Positions 26,072-34,125 of a stretch of 64,000 bases of DNA are shown in pieces. Both the position numbers and the translations under genes were made by a program. The stretch spans positions 211,114 to 275,113 of the forward strand of contig JBNAIG010000019.1 in assembly GCA_050031985.1 (NCBI GenBank). Reading direction: 5' to 3'. The notes beneath the pieces were generated by a model. The model was not told the DNA's origin. It worked only from the letters and a program-made list of their open reading frames with translations, and searched no databases. This DNA is from SZUA-368 sp028533045 (GTDB lineage Bacteria > Spirochaetota > Spirochaetia > DSM-2461). Position 1 is the first letter of the stretch; every line of letters begins with the position of its first letter.

Positions 26072-26196
26072 TCAAAACGATATCTTGTGTCCCAGCTGTC
26101 GTTATCACTGGAACCTTAAATCCTCACGTGCCCTCGCACGCTCCGGTTTAAGAACCCAGCTCTGCCTAGGCTGGAACACAATCTATTCGTTTTGAT
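26071..26196. repeat. Long interrupted palindrome between convergent genes
   Basis: Outer arms ATCAAAACGA (26071-26080) and TCGTTTTGAT (26187-26196) are perfect. Next arms TTGTGTCCCAGC (26085-26096) and GCTGGAACACAA (26170-26181) pair with one mismatch. A weaker pair TGGAACCTTAAA/TTTAAGAACCCA and a small apical CGTGC/GCACG stem lie inside. The whole 126 bp could fold into one long hairpin. No coding frame. Could be a structured RNA, a miniature element, or a terminator of unusual size. Confidence 0.5.
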
Positions 26197-26223
26197 TGCT
26201 TTTGCGGCAGAATCCTGCGCTGC

Positions 26224-27369
26224 CTAGCAGCCGGTGAGTTCGTTGAGGCGGCGGGCCATGTTGTTGAGGGAGACGATTTCGCGGATGTTGTTTTTTTCGA
26301 TGGCGACCCGGGGCATGCCGAATACGACGGAGGAGCCTTCGTCCTGGGCGATGGTCATGCCTCCTCTTCTGAAGATGTCGCCTATTTCGGAGGAGCCGTC
26401 ACGGCCCATGCCGGTCATGATGACGGCGAGGCAGTTTTCTCCAAAGTTCTTGCATACCGATTCGAAGAGGACTCCTGCGGAGGGTTTATGTCCGTTATGG
26501 GGCGGGGCGTCGGAGAGGGTTATGATGGTGGCCAGTTTTCTTTTTTCCACTTCAACATGTTTATCTCCCGGGGCTATGAGGATTCGGCCCGGCTTGAGGA
26601 GGTCTCCGTGCTGGGCTTCTTTTACTTCCAGGGGGGAGATTTTATCGAGGCTGTTGGCAAATTCCTTGGTAAATCCGGCGGGCATGTGCTGTACTACTAC
26701 GATGGGCAGGGGCATGCGCGGGGAGATCTGGGCAAAGACTTGACGGAGGGCATTGGGGCCGCCTGTTGAGATTCCCAGGGCAATCATTTCCGGGGTTCCT
26801 TTTACGCCGGTCATATCAATTACGCCCTCTTTGCCGCCGACTTTGGTCGCCGGTGTAGATATATGACTGGTTATGAAGCTGGACTTGGTGCTTAAGGCCG
26901 GTTTTTCCGGAGCCTGTGCTGCGGCGGGACGTTTGGGAGGTACGTAGCCAACGCGGCGGCGGTAGTTATGTCCGTAGGCTTTGAGGAGGGAGATGAGATG
27001 TGTTCCCATCTCTTTTATTTCGTCCGGTCCGTTACCCTGGGGTTTGGTTATGAAGTCGGAGGCTCCGTGGGAAAGGGCTTCCATGGTTACCGAGGCTCCT
27101 TCCTTGGCATGGGCGGAAAGGACTATGACGGGGATATCCACTTCTTCCTTTTCTCGCCATTTTAGGAATTCGATTCCGTTCATTTCGGGCATTTCCAGGT
27201 CTGTAACGATGACTTCCGGCATGAGGAGAGGGATTTTCTGAGTGGCAAATCTACCGTTCATGGCGACACCCACTACATTTAGATCTTCATCGCTCGAAAT
27301 GATTTTTTTGAGCATGTTTCTCATTAATGCGGAATCATCAACAACCAGGACTGAAAGGGGATCGGACAT
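26224..27369 (-). CDS. cheB: Chemotaxis response regulator protein-glutamate methylesterase CheB
   Basis: 381 residues from the ATG at 27369 (AGGAAA upstream; an upstream extension to 27414 is not homologous). Receiver domain with DD (11-12) and phospho-acceptor D57 (VIVTDLEMPEMNG), linker, then the methylesterase domain with the catalytic triad visible as GISTGGPNAL (Ser), VVQHMPAGFT (His) and MTGMGRDGS (Asp). It removes methyl groups from chemoreceptors and antagonises CheR. Encoded 11 bp downstream of cheR. Confidence 0.96.
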   Translation of the reverse strand: MSDPLSVLVVDDSALMRNMLKKIISSDEDLNVVGVAMNGRFATQKIPLLMPEVIVTDLEMPEMNGIEFLKWREKEEVDIPVIVLSAHAKEGASVTMEALSHGASDFITKPQGNGPDEIKEMGTHLISLLKAYGHNYRRRVGYVPPKRPAAAQAPEKPALSTKSSFITSHISTPATKVGGKEGVIDMTGVKGTPEMIALGISTGGPNALRQVFAQISPRMPLPIVVVQHMPAGFTKEFANSLDKISPLEVKEAQHGDLLKPGRILIAPGDKHVEVEKRKLATIITLSDAPPHNGHKPSAGVLFESVCKNFGENCLAVIMTGMGRDGSSEIGDIFRRGGMTIAQDEGSSVVFGMPRVAIEKNNIREIVSLNNMARRLNELTGC

Positions 27370-27380
27370 TATTAAGTTTC

Positions 27381-28202
27381 CTATTTTAGCATTTTGCCAT
27401 AAAGGCAAGCCCAATCGGTTTTGATAAACTTAAAGGAAGTCTCCATACCGAAGAGTGATTCCGAATGCCCTATAAAGAGATAGGCGTGATCGGCCATGAC
27501 ATTCCAGAATTGGTCCACCACGTTTTTCTGGGCCGCCTCATCAAAGTAGATGAGTACGTTACGGCAGAAGACGCAGTCCACATTTCTCTGGCCGCTATCG
27601 TATTTGAGGTTGTGATAGTCAAAGCGGATATGTTTTTTCAAATCATCAATGACGGTATAGGAATCACCGCTGGCTTTAAAGTATTTATTCAGGTATTTTT
27701 CCGGAACATTACGTACCATATTGGCCGTATAGGTTCCCATTTGAGCTTTCATGAGTGATTTAAGGCTTAAATCGGAAGCGATTATGGTAAAATCGTAATC
27801 GGGGGGAAGGTGTTCTTTGAGAACCATGGCGTTGGTGTAGGGTTCTTCTCCGGTGGAACATCCGGCGCTCCAGAATACCAGCTTCTTTTCCAGTCCGTTG
27901 GCTCTTTTATATTCAACCAGATCGGGAATGACGTAGTTGATAAAGGCATCGTAGTGGGCCTGGTTTCTGAAAAAACGGGTCAGATTCGTTGTAATCGAAT
28001 CGAGGAAACTTCTTGTCTCTCCCTCGTCTTTTTTGAGCATGTCAAAGTATTCCCGGGGTGTTTCTATCTGGTGCTGTCTTAATCTCTCTTTAAGCCGGCT
28101 TTCCAAAATGGAACGGTTCGAGTCGGAAAAGCTGATTCCGCTCTGCTCGTAAATGTAATCCCTGTAAAGAGAAAACATGGTGTTGTCAAAAAAGTCTGCC
28201 AT
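27381..28202 (-). CDS. cheR: Chemotaxis protein methyltransferase CheR
   Basis: 273 residues, complete. The N-terminal helical domain (SFSDSNRSILESRLKERLR) is followed by the SAM-binding domain with FWSAGCSTGEEPYT, IIASDLSLKSL and FCRNVLIYFDE. It methylates glutamates of methyl-accepting chemotaxis proteins using S-adenosylmethionine. First gene of a cheR-cheB operon, with an AAGGAAAA ribosome site. Confidence 0.96.
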   Translation of the reverse strand: MADFFDNTMFSLYRDYIYEQSGISFSDSNRSILESRLKERLRQHQIETPREYFDMLKKDEGETRSFLDSITTNLTRFFRNQAHYDAFINYVIPDLVEYKRANGLEKKLVFWSAGCSTGEEPYTNAMVLKEHLPPDYDFTIIASDLSLKSLMKAQMGTYTANMVRNVPEKYLNKYFKASGDSYTVIDDLKKHIRFDYHNLKYDSGQRNVDCVFCRNVLIYFDEAAQKNVVDQFWNVMADHAYLFIGHSESLFGMETSFKFIKTDWACLYGKMLK

Positions 28203-28286
28203 TCCGATTTTCCTTTTTTATAAGTCGTGAGGTTCCTAAATTACCCGTACATAAATTGTAATCGTTTAAACCGGCCCCTGTCAAAT

Positions 28287-29066
28287 CTATTTTTCATCTA
28301 AAGAGGCGAGTTGTGTGAGCAGTTCCTCCAGGGGGAGCTCTCCGCCAAATATGTCCAGAGCGCTTCCTACGGTAAAATCTATCCGGCCTTTTCCCAGTTT
28401 GTGCATCTTTTCTACATCTTCCCAGTTGGCTATGCCTCCGGCGTAGGTTATGGGAATAAGGGATTTTCGGGAAAGGAGTTGCACCAGTTCTTCCTCTATA
28501 CCGGAACGCATCCCTTCCACGTCTACTCCATGGATGAGAAATTCATCACAGTAGGAGGAGAGTTCGGCCAGACTCTCTTCCCTAAGGGTAAAGTCGGTAA
28601 ACGTTTGCCAGCGGTCGGTAACGACGAACCATTCTCCGGCCCGCTTCCGGCAGCTCAGGTCCAAAACCAGTCGATCTTTTCCTATTTCAAGGCTGATTTT
28701 TTCCAACTCATTCCGGTCAAGGCGGCCGTCTTTGAAAAGGGCCGATGTGATGATGACATGGGAGGCTCCCGCTTCGAGCCAGTAAGAGGCGTTATCCCTA
28801 TTGATTCCTCCCCCTATCTGGAGTCCTCCGGGCCAGGTTTTTAGGGCGGAAAGGGCTTGCTCGTCGTTACCCGGTCCCAATTTTATAATATGCCCCCCCC
28901 GCAGATTCTTCTCTTTATAAAGAGAGGCGTACCAGGAGGCGTCTTTGTCGGAGACAAAATTTTCCCGGGCCGAACCGGCCGAACCCTGTTCTCCGTCCTT
29001 GAGGCTGCCCCCCACAATCTGTTTTACCCGGCCTCCGTGAAGGTCTATGCATGGTCTGAGTTTCAT
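28287..29066 (-). CDS. hisA: Phosphoribosylformimino-AICAR ribotide isomerase, eukaryotic (His6p) type
   Basis: 259 residues. The TIM barrel begins LRPCIDLHGGRVKQIVGGSL, then SxNFVS-like residues, GGHIIKLGPGNDEQAL, GGLQIGGGIN and ASHVIITSALF, and ends VGSALDIFGG. These blocks are those of fungal/plant His6p-type HisA rather than the shorter bacterial HisA with the GIDLxDGKCVRLxQG start. The catalytic Asp pair is represented by D8 and the D in LIHGVDVEG. It performs the Amadori rearrangement step of histidine synthesis. No other his gene is adjacent. Confidence 0.8.
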   Translation of the reverse strand: MKLRPCIDLHGGRVKQIVGGSLKDGEQGSAGSARENFVSDKDASWYASLYKEKNLRGGHIIKLGPGNDEQALSALKTWPGGLQIGGGINRDNASYWLEAGASHVIITSALFKDGRLDRNELEKISLEIGKDRLVLDLSCRKRAGEWFVVTDRWQTFTDFTLREESLAELSSYCDEFLIHGVDVEGMRSGIEEELVQLLSRKSLIPITYAGGIANWEDVEKMHKLGKGRIDFTVGSALDIFGGELPLEELLTQLASLDEK

Positions 29067-29182
29067 GGCCCCAATTATAGATTAAGTTGTAAGAAGTGAG
29101 AAGGGAAATCTTTATGTGACAATATCGTCAAAGTTGTCAATAAATGTGTGACTTCCATGAAGAAATGTGTTATCCTTAAGGA

Positions 29183-30901
29183 ATGAAAGAGACAATTAAT
29201 AATGTTTTATTCCAGTCCATAGAGAAGAACTTTGCCCGGAAGGCTTTTTCCCACTATTCCGGTGACGAGTCCCTTACCTATCTGGAACTGGGCCGTTCCG
29301 TTACCGGTATTAGTCTTTGGTTGATTTCCCAGGGAATTCAGCCCGGCGACAAGGTGGCTCTTTTGGGGGAAAGTTCTCTCTATTGGCCTCAGGTGTATTT
29401 CGCGGTAACTACCATGGGGGCTGTTCTTGTTCCCATCCTTCCCGACTTCCAGGCGGAAGAAATTAGCAAGATTCTTAGCCATTCCGAGTCAAAGCTTTTG
29501 TTTCTTTCACAAAAACAGAAAGAAAAAATGGATAAGGCCGGCTGTGACCTCTCCATGGTTGTTTTGGAAGAGTTACCCTCCGAGAATGAAGAGGGTATGG
29601 AACTTCTGGATAAGTATCGCAGCGAAGTGGAAGAGGATAGCCTGGCGGCGATTCTTTATACTTCGGGGACTACGGGAAATTCCAAAGGCGTTATGCTAAG
29701 CCACAAAAATTTTGTGTCCAATGCCAAGTCAGCCTCTCTCATTCCCAAGCCCCGTCTCAAGACGGGCCATGTCTGGCTATCACTTTTGCCACTGGCCCAT
29801 ACTTACGAATGTACCATTGGGATGATTATCAATGTTTATACCGGTGGTCATACCTATTATCTGGGGCGGCCTCCCGTTCCTTCCATTATTGTTAAGGCCC
29901 TCAAGAAGCTTCGTCCCCGGGTGATTCTGTCCGTTCCTCTTCTTATTGAGAAAATATATTCCTCTTCTATTAAGCCGAACATCACAACAGGCTTTTTAGG
30001 CTCCCTTTATAAGGTGCCCTTTATGCGTCGCCCTATTCATTGGCTGGCCGGGCGTAAACTGTATAAGACATTCGGCGGCCGGTTGAGTTTCTTTGGAGTT
30101 GGCGGGGCTCCTCTGTCTGCGGAGGTGGAAAAATTCCTCCGCGATGCCCGCTTCCCCTATTCCATTGGTTACGGCTTGACCGAAACCAGTCCGCTTTTGG
30201 CCGGTAGTCCTCCCCTTAAGGGGGCCTTCCGTTCTACGGGAAAGGTCCTGGAACGGGTAGAGATCCGCTTGGCCGAGGAAGGGGAAATCCAGGCGCGCGG
30301 TCCCAATATTATGCAGGGCTACTATAAGAATGAAGAGATGACCAAAGAGGTTATGACCGAGGACGGTTGGTTCCGCACCGGTGATATTGGTGAATTTGAC
30401 AGGAGGGGCAACCTTTTTATCAAGGGGCGGATTAAAAACGTAATCCTGGGAGCCAACGGGGAGAATATTTATCCCGAGTCGATTGAGTCGGTCATTAACG
30501 CGGAACCCTTTGTAGAGGAATCTCTCGTTCTGGAAGGGGGCGGGGGACTTACGGCCCTGGTTCACTTTAATTACGAGCGGGTTGTCGAGGAGCTTCAGCG
30601 TCTCCGGTACCAGCATGAGCACCGGGGCGAGGGTAAGGAGTTCCATGTGGAAGGGGACAAAAAAGGCTGGATTCCTTCTGCCGAAGAAGTGAGCCAGTTC
30701 ATGGAGAAGTATCGGGCCAGTTTAACTAAAACGGTGAATACCCGACTGAGCGTTTTCTCACGAATATCCCACGTGAAGGAGGAGTCGGAACCTTTTATCC
30801 GGACTCCTACCAAGAAGATTAAGCGATTCCTTTACGACCACATGGGCCGGAAGGATAAGGACCGGAAAGAAGAAACATCCGACGATTCGGATCAATCCTA
30901 A
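29183..30901 (+). CDS. Long-chain acyl-CoA synthetase (AMP-binding)
   Basis: 572 residues of the adenylate-forming family. The AMP loop is LYTSGTTGNSKGVMLSH, the A5 motif is GYGLTETSPL, and A7/A8 are GWFRTGDIGEFDRRGNLFIKGR. The C-terminal region carries an insertion with HEHRGEGKEFHVEGDKKG typical of the spirochaete/bacterial FadD-like subgroup; the final Lys region is TPTKKIKRFLY. Activates fatty acids to acyl-CoA at the membrane. An EIIA gene follows 15 bp downstream. Confidence 0.9.
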   Translation: MKETINNVLFQSIEKNFARKAFSHYSGDESLTYLELGRSVTGISLWLISQGIQPGDKVALLGESSLYWPQVYFAVTTMGAVLVPILPDFQAEEISKILSHSESKLLFLSQKQKEKMDKAGCDLSMVVLEELPSENEEGMELLDKYRSEVEEDSLAAILYTSGTTGNSKGVMLSHKNFVSNAKSASLIPKPRLKTGHVWLSLLPLAHTYECTIGMIINVYTGGHTYYLGRPPVPSIIVKALKKLRPRVILSVPLLIEKIYSSSIKPNITTGFLGSLYKVPFMRRPIHWLAGRKLYKTFGGRLSFFGVGGAPLSAEVEKFLRDARFPYSIGYGLTETSPLLAGSPPLKGAFRSTGKVLERVEIRLAEEGEIQARGPNIMQGYYKNEEMTKEVMTEDGWFRTGDIGEFDRRGNLFIKGRIKNVILGANGENIYPESIESVINAEPFVEESLVLEGGGGLTALVHFNYERVVEELQRLRYQHEHRGEGKEFHVEGDKKGWIPSAEEVSQFMEKYRASLTKTVNTRLSVFSRISHVKEESEPFIRTPTKKIKRFLYDHMGRKDKDRKEETSDDSDQS

Positions 30902-30916
30902 GGAGAGGAGGGGATC

Positions 30917-31363
30917 ATGCCATTGCTGGAACAAATTGATTCAACTTGCATTAAGCTGCCTCTACTATCCACTTCTAAAGAGGACGTGCTGCAGGAATTG
31001 GTTTCTCTTGTCCATGAGGCGGGATTGATCGAGGAGACCGGGCCTGTTGTTCAGGCCCTGGAGGAGCGGGAGGCTCTGTGCAGTACCGGTCTGGGGGGAG
31101 GAATCGCCATCCCCCACGCAAAACCGATGAACCTAAGTGATGTAATTATTGCTTTGGGTATTTCTCCGGAGGGCATAGATTTTGAGGCTCTCGACGGTTT
31201 GCCTTCCACAATCTTTTTTCTTATTCTTGCCCCACCCGATCAGCCGGGGCTTCACGGGCAGGCCCTTGCGGAGATTGCGGGAGCTTCCCAGTCTCCCGAC
31301 TTTGTGGCCAATTTAGTGGCTGCCCGGTCGGCGGAAGAGGTTATCTCTCTGCTGAGGGCTTAG
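30917..31363 (+). CDS. PTS EIIA-like protein (fructose/mannitol type), second copy
   Basis: 148 residues with the active-site motif GLGGGIAIPHAKP (H67). Like the EIIA at 5146 it has no EIIB/EIIC partner nearby. AGGAGAGGAGGGG just before the ATG is a strong ribosome site, and the gene lies 15 bp after the acyl-CoA ligase, so it is probably co-transcribed. A regulatory role by phospho-state is inferred. Its stop overlaps the convergent aminopeptidase gene by 4 bp. Confidence 0.85.
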   Translation: MPLLEQIDSTCIKLPLLSTSKEDVLQELVSLVHEAGLIEETGPVVQALEEREALCSTGLGGGIAIPHAKPMNLSDVIIALGISPEGIDFEALDGLPSTIFFLILAPPDQPGLHGQALAEIAGASQSPDFVANLVAARSAEEVISLLRA

Positions 31364-32610
31364 GCCTCTTCGTTCCGGAAAAACGCCAGGAACAGTTCCT
31401 TTGTAAACTCTATATCTCTCATCCCCGCCGTTTCACAGGCGCTGTGCATGGCCCAGAGGGGAATTCCCAGGTCCAGGCAGGCTATGGCCGTATCGGACGA
31501 GAGGAGAGGCCCCACCGTTGAACCGCAGGGCAGATCGGAGTGGTGTATGTATGTTTGAAGGGGAATGTTGCGGGCTTGGGCGAGTTGCTTGATCCGTGCC
31601 TCCGTTTCGCTCGTGGTGGCATACTTGCTGTTCATATCGATCTTAACCGCCGGACCGCCGTTAAGATGGCATTTGTAGGCATCGTCGTACTTTTCTCCAA
31701 AGTTGGGGTTCCAGCCGTGGGCCACATCGGCGGAAAGTATGAAGGAGAGGGCCCGGGCGCGGAGCTGTTCTTCCCGTCCTATGGAGCGGGCCAGGCAAAT
31801 CCGTTCCATCAAGTGGTCAGTGAGGGCCGACTGGGCGCCTTCGATGGTACGGCTCCCAATCTCTTCGCTGTCGAAAAAGAGACAGAGCGGCGTGGATTCT
31901 CCCGGCTCCGACTCTATGAGCGCTTCCGTGGCGGGAAGGCAATGAACCAGATTATCGATGCGGGGGGAGCTTAGAAGCTGATTTTCTCCGCTGCCGTAGA
32001 CTTTGGGCGCTTCGGGCAGGTAGAATTCCAATTGGCAGGAGAGAATAGCTTCCTTTGTTACGGAGAGCTTGCCCGCCAGATAGTCTTCCAGGTCCTCTTC
32101 CAGGGTCAGCATGACCGGTAGGTGTTTGGACGGTTTAATTTCGTAACCCTTATTTACTTCCCGGTTTAGATGTATGGCGGCATTGGGGATGATTCCTATA
32201 GCTTCCTTGGAATCAAAGAGCTGTCGTTCCCGCGTGCCATTCGGAGTAGAGAGAATGACCGATCCGGCCAATCCCAGGGGGCGGTCAAACCAGGTGGAGA
32301 GGATGGGGCCGCCGTAAACGGAAACCCGGCCCGTAAGAAAGGAGCCGTCCCGTTTGAGCGATTCCTTTTTAAGGCGTAGGTGGGGACTGTCCGTATGGGC
32401 GGCGATAATATTAAAGCGGGGAACCGGGGCGGAACCCACCCGGAAGGCGGCCAGGGAGCGGCCGTTTTTGGAGAGAAAGTATCCCTTTCCCGCTTCAAGG
32501 TTCCAACTCTCTTCTTCTTTTAAGAGGATGAAACCGGCGTCAATCAGTCTGTTCTTCAATTCATCCACACCATGCCAGGCTGTTATGGAGTTTTTCAGGA
32601 ACTTTTCCAT
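31360..32610 (-). CDS. M18-family aminopeptidase
   Basis: 416 residues, dizinc cytosolic aminopeptidase. Metal ligands and active-site blocks: IIAAHTDSPHLRLK (His), RIDNLVH (bridging Asp), FFDSEEIGSRT (Glu pair), LSADVAHGWNP (Asp) and IHHSDLPCGSTVGP (final His). Removes acidic or neutral N-terminal residues from peptides. Last gene of the cobO-slyX-udk-peptidase operon; its ATG overlaps the udk stop by 1 nt. Confidence 0.92.
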   Translation of the reverse strand: MEKFLKNSITAWHGVDELKNRLIDAGFILLKEEESWNLEAGKGYFLSKNGRSLAAFRVGSAPVPRFNIIAAHTDSPHLRLKKESLKRDGSFLTGRVSVYGGPILSTWFDRPLGLAGSVILSTPNGTRERQLFDSKEAIGIIPNAAIHLNREVNKGYEIKPSKHLPVMLTLEEDLEDYLAGKLSVTKEAILSCQLEFYLPEAPKVYGSGENQLLSSPRIDNLVHCLPATEALIESEPGESTPLCLFFDSEEIGSRTIEGAQSALTDHLMERICLARSIGREEQLRARALSFILSADVAHGWNPNFGEKYDDAYKCHLNGGPAVKIDMNSKYATTSETEARIKQLAQARNIPLQTYIHHSDLPCGSTVGPLLSSDTAIACLDLGIPLWAMHSACETAGMRDIEFTKELFLAFFRNEEA

Positions 32611-33254
32611 CAGCCCTGCTCTCCCGTTTTAAGGTCTTTGAGAGTCTGGTGCATGAAGGCGGAAAGAACATCCATGGCCCGTTTGTTGTGGCCCCCCTCG
32701 GGAATAATGAGGTCCGCGTAGACCTTCATGGGTTCAATGAACTCATCGTGCCCGGGGCGGACGATATTCATATACTGCTCCACCACCGAATCGACGGTTC
32801 GTCCCCGTTCCTCTATGTCGCGGAGCATGCGGCGTATGAATCGGATATCCCCGGGAGTGTCTACGTAGATTTTAAGGTCTATGAGCTTCCTTAAGCGGGG
32901 ATCGGCATAGATCATTATGCCTTCCAGTATAATTATACCCTTTGGTTCGATGGTGATTGTTTCTGTGGAGCGGCGGTGGTTCACGAAGTCGTAAACGGGC
33001 ATGGGGGCCGATTTCCCGCTGCGGAGAAGGGACATATGCTCGGTGAGCAGATCCATGTCAAAGGCGTCGGGGTGGTCAAAGTTAACCGCCGTGATATGGT
33101 CGTTATCGACCTGTTTGTTAAAGGATTTATAGTAGTTGTCCTGGGGAATGACCGTAAAGCCTTCCACTATGTCGGCGATCTTTTTAACTATGGTAGTTTT
33201 TCCCGAACCGGATCCTCCGCAAATTCCAATGATGATAGGGCCTTCGTTCTTCAT
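32610..33254 (-). CDS. udk: Uridine kinase
   Basis: 214 residues. The P-loop GGSGSGKTT is near residue 14, followed by IPQDNYYKSF, NFDHPDAFD, PVYDFVNHRR and IILEGIMIYADPRLR, all standard for uridine/cytidine kinases. It phosphorylates uridine and cytidine with ATP or GTP in pyrimidine salvage. Lies between slyX and the peptidase gene in one operon. Confidence 0.95.
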   Translation of the reverse strand: MKNEGPIIIGICGGSGSGKTTIVKKIADIVEGFTVIPQDNYYKSFNKQVDNDHITAVNFDHPDAFDMDLLTEHMSLLRSGKSAPMPVYDFVNHRRSTETITIEPKGIIILEGIMIYADPRLRKLIDLKIYVDTPGDIRFIRRMLRDIEERGRTVDSVVEQYMNIVRPGHDEFIEPMKVYADLIIPEGGHNKRAMDVLSAFMHQTLKDLKTGEQG

Positions 33255-33277
33255 AATTCCTCCCGTTCGGTGCTGTT

Positions 33278-33481
33278 TTAATAATGGGGTGGTTTGCGGC
33301 TTACCCGTTCTTCTTCGAGGAATTCGGTTAGCTCCTGTATCTTTTCTGTCATGAGCCGGTTCCGTTCTTCTTCTCGGGTGAGTCGTCTTTCCTGATCCGC
33401 CACAATGCGGTTCAATTCCTGAATGAGGTCTTCCTGGTAGCTGATTTTTGTCTCCAGGGCGATGATTCTCTCTTCCTGCAT
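33278..33481 (-). CDS. slyX: SlyX-family small coiled-coil protein
   Basis: 67 residues, almost entirely a heptad-repeat coiled coil (IIALETKISYQEDLIQELN onward). It ends in KPPHY, the characteristic SlyX C-terminus. Function of SlyX is unknown; it often sits with unrelated housekeeping genes. Same operon as udk (23-bp gap). Confidence 0.8.
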   Translation of the reverse strand: MQEERIIALETKISYQEDLIQELNRIVADQERRLTREEERNRLMTEKIQELTEFLEEERVSRKPPHY

Positions 33482-33505
33482 GGGCCTATTATACTAGGGG
33501 CGCGG

Positions 33506-34027
33506 TCATTTCTCAATCCCCGTGCGGGCGGAGACTCCCTCGTTGTAGTAGTGTTTGATTTCGGTCATCTCCGTAACCAGATCCGCCCGGGCGATAATTT
33601 CTTCCGGGGCGTAGCGGCCGGTAATGATCAGTTCTGTATTTTCACCCTTGCGGCTCATCAGGTAAAGAGCGTCTTCCAGGGGGATGACTCCCAGATAAAC
33701 GGCCACATTCAGCTCTTCCGCAATCACCACATCGTACTCTTCCGAGTCCAGAATCCGGCACAGTTGGGCCACGCCTTTTTCCGCCAGAAGCCGGTCTTCG
33801 TCGTGGACTTTGTCTTTTATGAAGCGGGGGGCACCAAATTGTTTGACGGTTATGAGATCGTCGAAGCGTTTGAGGGCCCCGATTTCGGAATAGTCGCCGC
33901 TTTTAAGAAATTGACCTATGAAGACCTTGTAGCCCGCTCCGGCGGAACGGAGGGCCAGTCCCAGGGAGGCGGTGGTTTTTCCCTTGCCGTTGCCGGTGTA
34001 GACCTGTATGTAACCTTTTTCTTTCAT
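33506..34027 (-). CDS. cobO: Cob(I)yrinic acid a,c-diamide adenosyltransferase (CobO type)
   Basis: 173 residues from the ATG at 34027; the frame is open to a TTG at 34057 but neither start has a good ribosome site. P-loop TGNGKGKTTASLGLALRS, then FLKSGDYSEIGAL and YDVVIAEELNVAVYLGVI, match CobA/CobO ATP:corrinoid adenosyltransferases, which add the 5'-deoxyadenosyl ligand to cob(I)alamin. No cobalamin riboswitch was recognised upstream. First gene of a four-gene operon. Confidence 0.85.
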   Translation of the reverse strand: MKEKGYIQVYTGNGKGKTTASLGLALRSAGAGYKVFIGQFLKSGDYSEIGALKRFDDLITVKQFGAPRFIKDKVHDEDRLLAEKGVAQLCRILDSEEYDVVIAEELNVAVYLGVIPLEDALYLMSRKGENTELIITGRYAPEEIIARADLVTEMTEIKHYYNEGVSARTGIEK

Positions 34028-34125
34028 AATAGGGAGAGGGTAGCATAATCGGGCCAAGGGGGGAATTCTTTTTTGGAGTAGAATTCTCCCTTGTAAAAAG
34101 GAAAAGCCCCCTTTATACTGGGCCG

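Noticed and set aside
26071..26196. tRNA or known riboswitch in the palindromic region
   Set aside because: No cloverleaf, no TTCGA-type loop and no conserved riboswitch core could be found; the structure is one long hairpin.
34028..34125. Cobalamin riboswitch before cobO
   Set aside because: The intergenic space is only about 100 bp, shared with a divergent ABC gene, and no B12-box-like sequence is visible.
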